In this document: positions 19,602-27,939 of the stretch, one piece after another
How the letters are laid out: every line of letters begins with the position of its first letter
Position numbering within the stretch: the stretch's first letter is position 1
Source: Clostridium lacusfryxellense
Lineage (GTDB): Bacteria; Bacillota; Clostridia; Clostridiales; Clostridiaceae
Reading direction: 5' to 3'
DNA length: 64,000 nucleotides
Assembly (NCBI RefSeq): GCF_018861735.1
Contig: NZ_JAHLEB010000006.1
Coordinates: 62,001-126,000 of the forward strand
Translations under genes and position numbers: made by a program
Notes under the pieces: model-generated
Databases searched by the model: none
What the model saw: the letters and a program-made list of their open reading frames with translations, nothing else
What the model was told of the DNA's origin: nothing

Positions 19602-20875
19602 ATGGCTTTAAACACTATTAACAAAAATAATAATAAGAAGAAGAAGAATAATAGAAGAAAATCAGTATTACTTATAGTCAGGATACTCGGTTCACTAGTT
19701 GTGTTACAAAGCGTTATTATGCATAACGCCATATCAAAATATGAACCTAAAATATACCCAGAAGTGTGGGCTAACGATATAAATATAGGTGGAAAAACAA
19801 AGGAGGAAGCCAAGAAGGCTTTGGTTAAAAACCATAGTGATGTTATTGCTAAAAAAACATCATTATAAAAATAAGTGACAAACAATATACTATTATTATC
19901 TCTAAACTTGATATGAAATATAATTACGATACTACCATTAATACTGCTTATAATCTTGGCAGAAATAACAATGTAATAAAAAAATATTTTGCTATAACAT
20001 CCCCTGATGAAAATAAACTGAAACTCACTTATACATATAATTTTTCAATTATAGATAGTGTGATTGAAAATATTGTTAAAGAAAATAGTAAAAAGATAAC
20101 AAATGCCGCTATTATTAAAAATAATTCAGGTAACCTTGTAGTAACTAAAGATAAATATGGTCTCAGTGTTGATTCTGAAAGTATAGTACAAGCTATAAAA
20201 AGTAAAATTAATAATATAGATAATGAAAAAGATTTAGTAATCATTTCTGAATTAAAGAAAATAGACCCTAAAATTAAAACAAGCGACTTACTAGGTGTAA
20301 ATACGAGGATATCTAGCGTTACTACTAATTTTAGATATTCCAATCTGAACCGTTCTGAAAACATTAGAGTTGCTGCCGCTGCAATTAATGGAAAAACACT
20401 TATGCCAGGTGAAGTTTTCAGCTTTAATGACATTGTAGGTGCTAGAACTATTGACAGAGGATTTAAAACAGCAAAGGAAATTATAGGTAACAAAGTTGTA
20501 GACGGCATAGGTGGTGGGGTGTGCCAAGTTTCTACTACACTCTATAATGCAGTGCTTAGAACTAATCTAAATTCTGTGGAAAGGTACCAGCATTCATTAA
20601 AATCTAGCTATATAGGTGCTGGCCTTGATGCTACAGTTGCCTACGGACTTCTGGATTATAGGTTTAAAAATACCTATTTTTATCCTATATATTTAGAATC
20701 CAGCGTATACAATAAAAATGTAACGTTTAGTATCTACTCAAATGAAAGTCTTAATAGTAAAACTTATGATATTCTTAATGAAAGAGTTGGCAATAGTATC
20801 CATGTATCTAGAATCACCTACAACAATAATAAGTTCTTATCAAAAGTTTTACTTTATACAGATAACATTCACTAA
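19602..20875 (+). pseudogene. VanW family protein, frameshifted in a poly-A run
   Basis: The first frame (ATG 19602, AGAGGTG upstream) encodes a signal anchor and the start of a peptidoglycan-binding domain (WANDINIGGKTKEEAKKAL) and stops at 19868. The protein then continues in another frame from about 19859: IIIKISDKQYTI and onward to 20875. The shift lies at seven A bases (19851-19857); eight would restore one frame of about 425 codons. The second part holds the complete VanW domain (AAAAINGKTLMPGEVFSFN, GGGVCQVSTTLYNA, ERYQHS). VanW proteins are wall-linked and of unclear function. It may be phase variation, true decay or a sequencing error. Confidence 0.8.
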
Positions 20876-20876
20876 A

Positions 20877-20915
20877 CAAAAATCTACCTTAACTAGAAAT
20901 TAAGGTAGATTTTTT
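20877..20915 (+). terminator. Terminator behind VanW
   Basis: AAAAATCTACCTTAA...TTAAGGTAGATTTTTT directly after the VanW stop, symmetrical enough to work in both directions. A homologous copy is at 26791-26832. Confidence 0.85.
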
Positions 20916-21002
20916 AAAGCTTAAATCTATACTAATTCCGTATTTCCTGTTTACATCTTTAGTCTTTTTATTTTGACTTTGAAAAATCGGAATAAGGATT
21001 GT

Positions 21003-22022
21003 TTATAATAAATCTTTGTTTAGAGTATTAAGTTTTATCTTATACTTTCTACCCAACATAAAAGGTAAAAAATTAGTTATAACATATATTGCGGGTATAA
21101 GGGTAATCAAGGTAATAATAGTAAATATACCAGTATGTACCAATGGCGGAAGTTGCTCATTATGAAAAAATACCAAAAGTTTAGATAAACATTGTATTAC
21201 TTGAATTTGCAAGGCGAGAATTATAAGAGTATTTCTTCCAATATATGATAAAACAAATGATTTTTGCATTATTTGAGAAGCTAAACAAACAGTTGTGATA
21301 CCCGCAAAGGCTGCACAGTAGAAATAATAATAGTTTCTATAAGCATTCCCCAACATATCTACTCTTGGAACTAATTTATGACTTGCGACTAAACTAATAA
21401 TAAAAAATGCCATCACAATGTCTGTTTTTGATAGGTGTTTAAGTTTATCAACTGAGATATTAGAACACTTTATTAAAAAACCAGCTCCATAAAAAACAAT
21501 ACCAGTAAGCGCTATATCGGCTCCCCAATATAAGCGGGTTGTATCGTATTGACTTCTATAACCTACTATTGAAAATATTATTAATATAAGTATTATTAAC
21601 TGAGGTTTCTTAATAAATTTTGATATTAGATAGAAAGCAATTTCAACTACAAATAAACACGGCAAGAACCAAAGTGCAGTGGGCATATAATTTATATTTC
21701 CATAAGAAATCAATTTTAATGCGTTGAAAAAATTTGCTGGAGCATGATAATTGTTAGTGAAAATATTAATTATATAATCAAAAATTGCAAATGCGAAATA
21801 GGGTACCACTAAGCTTTTTATTTTAGCAATGAGAAATTTTATAAAACTATGGTACTTGTTTATTTTAAATAAGTAACCAGATAAAAAGAAAAACAATGGC
21901 ATATGAAATGAGTAAATATAGTTGTTAATTTTTACAGGAACACCTGTATGCCCTAATATAACTAATAGCATTGCAATACCTTTTGAAATATCAATCCAAC
22001 TTATTTTTTTGTCAGTAATCAT
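21003..22022 (-). CDS. Membrane acyltransferase 3 family protein (O-acetyltransferase)
   Basis: A 339-residue integral membrane protein with about ten hydrophobic segments. WIDISKGIAMLLVILGHTG carries the early Arg/Lys-His catalytic region of acyltransferase family 3, and SFHMPLFFFLSGYLFK is the second diagnostic motif. Such proteins acetylate or succinylate cell-surface glycans. GGGGGA ribosome binding site. It stands alone downstream of the CMP-sugar synthetase cluster. Confidence 0.85.
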   Translation of the reverse strand: MITDKKISWIDISKGIAMLLVILGHTGVPVKINNYIYSFHMPLFFFLSGYLFKINKYHSFIKFLIAKIKSLVVPYFAFAIFDYIINIFTNNYHAPANFFNALKLISYGNINYMPTALWFLPCLFVVEIAFYLISKFIKKPQLIILILIIFSIVGYRSQYDTTRLYWGADIALTGIVFYGAGFLIKCSNISVDKLKHLSKTDIVMAFFIISLVASHKLVPRVDMLGNAYRNYYYFYCAAFAGITTVCLASQIMQKSFVLSYIGRNTLIILALQIQVIQCLSKLLVFFHNEQLPPLVHTGIFTIITLITLIPAIYVITNFLPFMLGRKYKIKLNTLNKDLL

Positions 22023-22143
22023 TATAGTAATCCCCCTATAAAATGCTTATAACACAAAGATGTTATACTATTATCTTGTGCTTTTGTAAATTTGTAATGG
22101 TGTGTTTTTTTAAAGTATCCTATAGAATTTGAACTTAAATTGA

Positions 22144-22178
22144 CGATAGGTATAAAGAATTACTCTTTATACCTATCG
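22144..22178 (-). terminator. Strong hairpin between two minus-strand genes
   Basis: Perfect 15-base arms (CGATAGGTATAAAGA and its complement) around a 5-base loop, 145 bases after the stop of the CMP-sugar synthetase and upstream of the acyltransferase. There is no U-tract on either side, so it may be an mRNA-end or processing element rather than a classic terminator. The rest of 22023-22322 shows nothing else. Confidence 0.5.
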
Positions 22179-22322
22179 AATATTACACCAAGTCAAAGAA
22201 CTACTAAAATTAAAATTTTAGTGGTCCGCATTTCCGACTGTATTCATTTTTTAAAACAAGCTAATTCCAATACTCAGACTGACATCGTTAATCCTTTTAT
22301 TGGTTAAGAACAGCCTCTTTTG

Positions 22323-23036
22323 CTAATCCGTATAATTCTCCATTATCCATTCTTTGGCTAAGTGTAAATCAATTCTGCTATGAATATCTATAGACTCGGC
22401 GATCTCATATGGCAATATTTTATTTCCCATAAAGCTCCAAGGCGCTTGACCAGTTCCATCAGATAGTAATGTTTTAACATTCAGCACCCAAAAATTATGT
22501 GACAAGAAATAACATATAGGCAGATCCTGTCTATTGGTAGATATCTCCCCAGTTATATTTTTCTCATACATAGATAAAGTCCCATCGTTATTTAAACTTT
22601 TGGCTCTAAGCGGATGGTGATCGTTATCTTGGTAAACGGGTACTACTGCAGACACAGTCATGTCATTTTTCATCATTTTAACACACTCCGTAACCCATTC
22701 AGATTTAACAGTTACGTTATTTGCAAGTAAAACAACTAATATATCAGGTAAATTATTCTCTTGTTTCATAATTCCAAGAGCATGTAAAATACTATCCACA
22801 TGTTGGGATGTAGGTAAAGCTAATTCAGCGGGTCTTACGATTGACTTATATCCCATTTCCAGTGCAGCATTTAAAATTTTCTCATCATCACTGCTACAAT
22901 ACCAATCCGTTACTTCCTTAGAAACGTGACCTGCTTTTGCTGGATAATACAAAATAGGCTTTCCTAATACATCCAAAATATTCTTATCACGTAATGTACT
23001 ATTTCCTCTCCCTGTCAATAAAACTGTTGTTTTCAT
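22323..23036 (-). CDS. CMP-N-acetylneuraminate (nonulosonate) cytidylyltransferase-like protein
   Basis: A cytidylyltransferase of the CMP-sialic/Kdo synthetase superfamily that would activate an acidic sugar with CTP. N-terminal LTGRGNSTLRDKNILDVLGK gives the nucleotide loop and KN(I) motif, followed by LGKPILYYPA and CSSDDEKIL. The upstream ATG at 23051 overlaps the GGAGGG ribosome binding site; the ATG at 23036 is 8 bases after it and was chosen. No NeuA/B/C-type biosynthesis genes are in the window, so the sugar is unknown. A second frame after the stop (LAKEAVLNQ) suggests that the very C-terminus may have been frameshifted. Confidence 0.75.
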   Translation of the reverse strand: MKTTVLLTGRGNSTLRDKNILDVLGKPILYYPAKAGHVSKEVTDWYCSSDDEKILNAALEMGYKSIVRPAELALPTSQHVDSILHALGIMKQENNLPDILVVLLANNVTVKSEWVTECVKMMKNDMTVSAVVPVYQDNDHHPLRAKSLNNDGTLSMYEKNITGEISTNRQDLPICYFLSHNFWVLNVKTLLSDGTGQAPWSFMGNKILPYEIAESIDIHSRIDLHLAKEWIMENYTD

Positions 23037-23114
23037 TTGTAATCCCTCCATTTATTTATTTTTAGTTGCCCACTTGATCATTGTATTAATAGCATCATTG
23101 TAGAATGGGCTCCT

Positions 23115-24566
23115 TTATTCCTTTATTTGTTTAATTGTGGTTAAAATATCTTTTCTTTTTATAATCATAATTACTAATACAATTACGATTATGATATACC
23201 TAATAATAAAGTAATCATATAAACACATTATTCCAAAAGATGCTAAAATTAATATAAGTGAACTCAGAAAAATAAACCTTATATCATATATTTTCTTATT
23301 AGTAATCCTAATCATAAAAAAGTAATGCATGAAACTAAATATAATATAAGAAATTAACGTAGTATACGCCGCTGCAATATACCCGAATATGGGTATAAAT
23401 ATAATATTCAATATAACATTAGCTACTGCAGCGATTATACTAGCGACCATAATAAGTTTTGTCTTCTTATAATAAAACTCTATATTTGCAAAAAGAGTAT
23501 ATAGAAAAGTAAAATACACCCCTAGTACTACAGGTGGTACAACCCATATTGCTTCATAATAACTCGGAGCTGCGAGAATTCTAATTATTTCTGGTGCTAA
23601 AGAAACAAAACCAACACATGCTATCTGGCAGAATATAACTATATAATTTGTTAGCCTTTTTATATCTTCATATTGTTTATCTCTCATTTTTTTAAACGTC
23701 CAAGGAATCCATGACGCATTTATAGACGTCCAAACTATAGTAATCACCGACGCCGCTGAATATGCTACTCCATACAAACCAGCTTCAGCATTACCAACCA
23801 TTTTTGAAATTAATATCTTATCTGATTGTGCTAAAACAATATTAGATAAGTAATGTGGTATTAAAGGAAGATTAAAAGACAACGCATATTTCCAATATTT
23901 ATAATTAAATGCAGTTTTCCCTTTTAGTATTATACTTATATACATTATCACGCTTACAATTGCTGTAAAAATAAAACCGCCTATAATCTTACCTACAGCC
24001 TTATCCCCGGCCATATTTGTAACAATTAAGTATGAAAAAACTGCTCCAAATATAGTTATAAATACACTTATCGTTACAGATAGTTTATATTTATAATTAA
24101 ACCTTTGTTGCGCCATCCAAAATCCCATAGCTGAGTTAAGCAATATAGCTAAAAACATAATGTATATTAAAACAGTAGGTAAATTCAGTAACCTTGTTAT
24201 CCGTGATTGAAATATTATATATATAGTAAAAAATATACATGTTGATAGTGTTGTTAAAATTAACATTGATGAAGTAAACTCATCAATCTCATCTTTAAAA
24301 TCTAGCATAGCATTATAATATACGCCAGCAGTAAGAGATAATGTTATAATTACGCTTAATATTCCATACCACGACAAATATACATTTGTAATTCCATAAT
24401 CATTTTGTGATAATATTCTTGTAAATATTGGTGTAGTAATTATACTTATTGATTGTTGTAATGTACTTCCTATCATAAAGAAAATTGATGCTTTGACAGG
24501 AGCTGAAGCATTTTTAATTGTATTTCTTATATTCGTGTATCCATTTGATATAAATGAAAATTTAAT
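23115..24566 (-). CDS. Polysaccharide flippase (MATE/Wzx-like), probable AUU start
   Basis: A multi-spanning (about 12-14 segments) oligosaccharide flippase with the family N-terminus GSTLQQSISIITTPIFTRIL and QNDYG. The first ATG is at 24476. The frame is open 30 codons further upstream and reads SNGYTNIRNTIKNASAPVKA, a typical flippase N-terminus. At the head of this extension an ATT codon (24564-24566) stands 8 bases after a perfect GGGAGGCG (24573-24580), with a stop two codons before it. The likely start is therefore AUU, or an ATG mutated to ATT. Confidence 0.75.
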   Translation of the reverse strand: MKFSFISNGYTNIRNTIKNASAPVKASIFFMIGSTLQQSISIITTPIFTRILSQNDYGITNVYLSWYGILSVIITLSLTAGVYYNAMLDFKDEIDEFTSSMLILTTLSTCIFFTIYIIFQSRITRLLNLPTVLIYIMFLAILLNSAMGFWMAQQRFNYKYKLSVTISVFITIFGAVFSYLIVTNMAGDKAVGKIIGGFIFTAIVSVIMYISIILKGKTAFNYKYWKYALSFNLPLIPHYLSNIVLAQSDKILISKMVGNAEAGLYGVAYSAASVITIVWTSINASWIPWTFKKMRDKQYEDIKRLTNYIVIFCQIACVGFVSLAPEIIRILAAPSYYEAIWVVPPVVLGVYFTFLYTLFANIEFYYKKTKLIMVASIIAAVANVILNIIFIPIFGYIAAAYTTLISYIIFSFMHYFFMIRITNKKIYDIRFIFLSSLILILASFGIMCLYDYFIIRYIIIVIVLVIMIIKRKDILTTIKQIKE

Positions 24567-24678
24567 CTCTTACGCCTCCCTCATATTTATTTATGATTAT
24601 TTCTCATTAACTAGTTGTTTATTAATCTACTTTGTTGCATTCCTGTATATCATAAGGCATTGCTATATATCTTATAGC

Positions 24679-25581
24679 TTATTCGGACTTTGTTACTCTA
24701 TGAGCAATTACAGCTTCATAATTTTCTCTTGGTATAGAATCAATAATCGTTTTACCGGAACAATTAACAAGCTTAATGTTTCTTTTTTTGCAATATTCAT
24801 TAAATACTTTATACAAATGAAAAATCCCTGTCCAACCAGCAAATTCCGTTTCAATTTCAGATGTTTTACGCACACTCTTAAGCCTCTCAATTTCATTTTG
24901 AGAAACCTTATATCCATATGTATCAGTACTATCTTTACCTAATGCTGTATTTATACCAGTAATTATCCCCGTAGAATCGCACCCTAGTAAATATATTTCA
25001 GAAAACCCCATATAAATAGCAAAAGCAATGCCCCATTGTACAACAGTTTGGAACCTAGGAATAAATTTTGTGAAATCTATATCTTTATTATACTCATCAT
25101 GAAAATACAACTTGGAGTTATAATAATTAATATCCATATATTTATCTAACTCAAATTTTCGTACAAACTCCTTAGCTTGTACCGGTAAAAAGCATTTAGG
25201 AATATTGTCTTCTGTATTTAAACTCTTAAATACTTCAAGCAATTCCATATCTTCTGGTTTATCAGGTGAAAGATTAAAAAAAACAGGATCTGCCCAAAAA
25301 TGGTAATTAGTTTTTATATTTTTAAAATTAGTATTTCTAACAGCTTGATTAACAGTAATTACATATTCATTCTCCAACAAAGCTAAATCCTGATCGTTTA
25401 ATGAAGGCCCATTACCAAGTACAAAACAGCGCTCTCCTTTATGTATATTATGATACTTCTCATTTAGTGTAATTAATTTATATTCTTTCTTTTTAATAAT
25501 TTTATATCTTAACATACCTAGCGTTTCATTTCCAAAATTAACAAGTTTATTATATTTCGCTAACATTCTCTTTTCATTCAT
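24679..25581 (-). CDS. DUF115/MptE-like protein, possible nonulosonyl transferase
   Basis: A roughly 300-residue Rossmann-like protein with the hallmark GERCFVLGNGPSLNDQDL and ITVNQAVRN, then WADPVFF and YLLGCDST. The GNGPSL motif defines DUF115/MptE-like proteins, shares its logic with GT42 sialyltransferases and occurs in surface-glycan loci. Its location two genes from a CMP-sugar synthetase supports transfer of a CMP-activated acidic sugar (inference). A TTG at 25626 is an alternative start; the ATG at 25581 is preferred because of an AGG 10 bases upstream. Confidence 0.6.
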   Translation of the reverse strand: MNEKRMLAKYNKLVNFGNETLGMLRYKIIKKKEYKLITLNEKYHNIHKGERCFVLGNGPSLNDQDLALLENEYVITVNQAVRNTNFKNIKTNYHFWADPVFFNLSPDKPEDMELLEVFKSLNTEDNIPKCFLPVQAKEFVRKFELDKYMDINYYNSKLYFHDEYNKDIDFTKFIPRFQTVVQWGIAFAIYMGFSEIYLLGCDSTGIITGINTALGKDSTDTYGYKVSQNEIERLKSVRKTSEIETEFAGWTGIFHLYKVFNEYCKKRNIKLVNCSGKTIIDSIPRENYEAVIAHRVTKSE

Positions 25582-25629
25582 TTCCACATAACCTCGCTCA
25601 TCTAAATTATTTAAATCTAATACCAAATT

Positions 25630-26328
25630 TTATTGTTCAAATTCATTATTTGAATTTACTTTACAAAACTTTTCTATATCATTAAAGAGATATGCATTTT
25701 TTTCTATCCATTCAAAATCTTTATTCCACCACTTGAACTCCATTAAGAAATTAATTTGCTTCTGAGTATGCCTTTTTTTAATTATTTTTGCTGGAACACC
25801 TCCCACAATTGTATATGGTTCAACATCCCTAACTACAAGTGCTCCAGCTGCAATTACAGCTCCGTCACCAATTCTTATACCATCCAATATTTTCACTCCG
25901 TAACCTACCCATACATCATTTCCAATATCTACATAGAACCGATTATCATTATCTACATATTTAAATTCATCATATATGTTTTGTTTACTAAATGTAAATC
26001 CTGCTTGTTCACTAGCCGAAAAAAAAGTTGGATGTGTAGACACAAATTTGTCCGTTGGATGTCTTCCACATACAATTCGTATGTCTGGCCCAATAGAGCA
26101 ATATCTCCCTATTTTTGTATTATTAATAACTGATTTTTCTGCAATATAAGTTCCTTCTCCAACTACTACATTTTCTAGGACAGCCATTCTATAAACTTTA
26201 TTATTACCCATAAATTCGCTTTTTCTATTATATCTAACACTTTTATCTATAAATACATGTTTTTTTCTCAAAAAATACCTATCAATATTCATATACAAAG
26301 CTCTAATAACGCTTTTAAATATCCCCAT
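25630..26328 (-). CDS. Hexapeptide-repeat (left-handed beta-helix) O-acetyltransferase
   Basis: A 232-residue acetyltransferase of the CatB/xenobiotic acyltransferase group. Repeated hexapeptide turns occur (VVVGEGTYIAEKSVI, IGRYCSIGPDIRI), then the catalytic His region CGRHPTDKFVSTHP, DVWVGYGVKI, and the closing VVRDVEPYTIVGGVPAKII. It would acetylate a sugar during surface-glycan synthesis. It lies just upstream of the DUF115 gene on the same strand, probably co-transcribed. Confidence 0.82.
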   Translation of the reverse strand: MGIFKSVIRALYMNIDRYFLRKKHVFIDKSVRYNRKSEFMGNNKVYRMAVLENVVVGEGTYIAEKSVINNTKIGRYCSIGPDIRIVCGRHPTDKFVSTHPTFFSASEQAGFTFSKQNIYDEFKYVDNDNRFYVDIGNDVWVGYGVKILDGIRIGDGAVIAAGALVVRDVEPYTIVGGVPAKIIKKRHTQKQINFLMEFKWWNKDFEWIEKNAYLFNDIEKFCKVNSNNEFEQ

Positions 26329-26769
26329 TTTTGATTGTCACCATTCCTATATATTTATTTAGCCATTACATGTTTCTAAAATATTCTAACTCTCACTAAA
26401 TTGTAAATAGTTTGTTAATTAAATTTCTCCCAATTTCTACAAAATTCACTTATTTAATTATATAACCTTGCCAATTTAATGTCAATTTATAAATTCTCCA
26501 ATTTACTCCTTTAATATTCCTATACTTTAAAATACATCAATTTCTTAATTACTTTAAAGTTTTCAATAAAATATAATGTCATTAAAGCCTTGTCTATCAA
26601 TGGTTCGTCATTATGCGCCTATCGACTTAAACCGAGTTACTTGAAGTTTTTTATTCTTAATTTAGTAAAAAAATGGTTCTTTTCCTATTCTTTTTTATAT
26701 CTAGTTAAAAAGCAAACCCAACTTCAACAAAAGTTTAACACAATTATAATATAAAAGTCGCATCCCAAT
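26329..26769. other. Gene-free AT-rich stretch
   Basis: No coding potential found in either strand. A slightly GC-richer patch (about 26600-26635) may be leftover coding DNA, but no family was recognised. Confidence 0.4.
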
Positions 26770-26792
26770 AGAAAGGTACTAGCATTCACTAA
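26770..26792 (+). pseudogene. Remnant of a second VanW gene
   Basis: GAAAGGTACTAGCATTCA matches the VanW codons for ERYQHS at 20579, and the following CATTCACTAA matches the VanW 3' end and stop at 20867. The whole region between these short repeats is gone, as expected from deletion at CATTCA-TAA. The downstream terminator is homologous too. Confidence 0.6.
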
Positions 26793-26832
26793 AAAATCTA
26801 CCTTAACTTATAAGTTAAGGTAGATTTTTTTT
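26791..26832 (-). terminator. Bidirectional terminator behind the L,D-transpeptidase
   Basis: AAAAAATCTACCTTAACTTA / TAAGTTAAGGTAGATTTTTT: 17-base arms with T-tracts on both sides. It serves the minus-strand gene ending at 26855 and is homologous to the VanW terminator at 20877. Confidence 0.85.
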
Positions 26833-26854
26833 AAAACTTAAATGTAAAGTCTAT

Positions 26855-27862
26855 TTACATCTTTAGCACTTCAGACATAGGTCCTTCAATAATTATTGGA
26901 CTTTTAGATGGCTTTAACCATTTTAAAATATTTATTACATTAGCCTGAGCCGTTGCAGTACATCCTGCTGTTCCATGTCCTGCCCCTGTCCATACGTGAA
27001 AGAATATACCAGAACCTTTCCTTGGCACTCTCTTGGCAGTGTTATAATTTATTACAAAGCCATAATTATATGGAGGTATATACATTTTCTCCGCAGACTT
27101 CCATCTGCCATTCACAGGTCCCTTTTGCCATGTATTGTACAATGGTGATTTAATATCATCTACCCAAAAATCATTAGTAGTGCTTTTCCTATAGGTCATT
27201 GAAGTACCTGGATTTGAATATCTACCAAATGCCGTACCCAATGAAAAAATACCTATCGGAGAATGCCCATCACCTTCAACTTTATTATATATAAAACCTT
27301 TATATCCTACGCTACCAATAAAAGAGGCAACTTGTCTCCACTTCCCATTGGCATTTTCAAATGTAGTTATAGTAGCATTTATGCTACTATAACCGCTAGT
27401 AGTTACAACTATAGCTTGCTTAGCATTTCCCTTGTTCTTTATCTTTTCTATTAATAATTTAGGTTTTGGTGCCACAACAATAGTTGATGGCTTAGCTGTT
27501 ATTTTAACGTACTGAGCACTTATATATCTTGTTTTACCACCATAAGTTATTTTGTAAAAATTATTTATCTTTCCGATCATAATAACCTTAGTTCCTTTTT
27601 TCATGTTTGCCACCGAAGAATATTTTGCTCCTGCCCCACTTCTTACATTTAAACTACTAGCCGTTGTTACTCCATACTGTGTTTTGTATACACTACCAAA
27701 TACTTGTATATTTTTATCCATTCTACTTGTACTTCTATTATTATTGACACTGTCCATACTTACTACAGCTACCAATGCAAAACACATAATAGCGGTCAAT
27801 ATAACAACCTTTGTTTTTAATAAACCTCGCTTAAATCCTTCTAGAATCTTAATATTCTTCAA
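26855..27862 (-). CDS. L,D-transpeptidase family protein with SH3 domain
   Basis: A secreted wall enzyme of about 335 residues. A membrane segment near residues 15-34 (VVILTAIMCFALVAVV), an SH3_3-type domain (ASSLNVRSGAGAKYSSV, GKTRYISAQYVKI), then a YkuD-like catalytic domain with GIFFHVWTGAGHGTAGCTA, where the Cys is the expected nucleophile. It would cross-link peptidoglycan or attach proteins to it. The open frame begins at 27970, but the TTG at 27862 has GGGGGG six bases upstream and gives a clean signal anchor. The second domain is an atypical YkuD variant. Confidence 0.8.
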   Translation of the reverse strand: MKNIKILEGFKRGLLKTKVVILTAIMCFALVAVVSMDSVNNNRSTSRMDKNIQVFGSVYKTQYGVTTASSLNVRSGAGAKYSSVANMKKGTKVIMIGKINNFYKITYGGKTRYISAQYVKITAKPSTIVVAPKPKLLIEKIKNKGNAKQAIVVTTSGYSSINATITTFENANGKWRQVASFIGSVGYKGFIYNKVEGDGHSPIGIFSLGTAFGRYSNPGTSMTYRKSTTNDFWVDDIKSPLYNTWQKGPVNGRWKSAEKMYIPPYNYGFVINYNTAKRVPRKGSGIFFHVWTGAGHGTAGCTATAQANVINILKWLKPSKSPIIIEGPMSEVLKM

Positions 27863-27939
27863 TTTTATCCCCCCAAAAGCATTCATTTCACACTTTTTCA
27901 CCTTAAATATGCAATAAGCACAAAATATATTTTTACAAT

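Noticed and set aside
22023-22143. Possible small gene between the acyltransferase and the 22144 hairpin
   Set aside because: No frame with start and ribosome binding site longer than about 20 codons.
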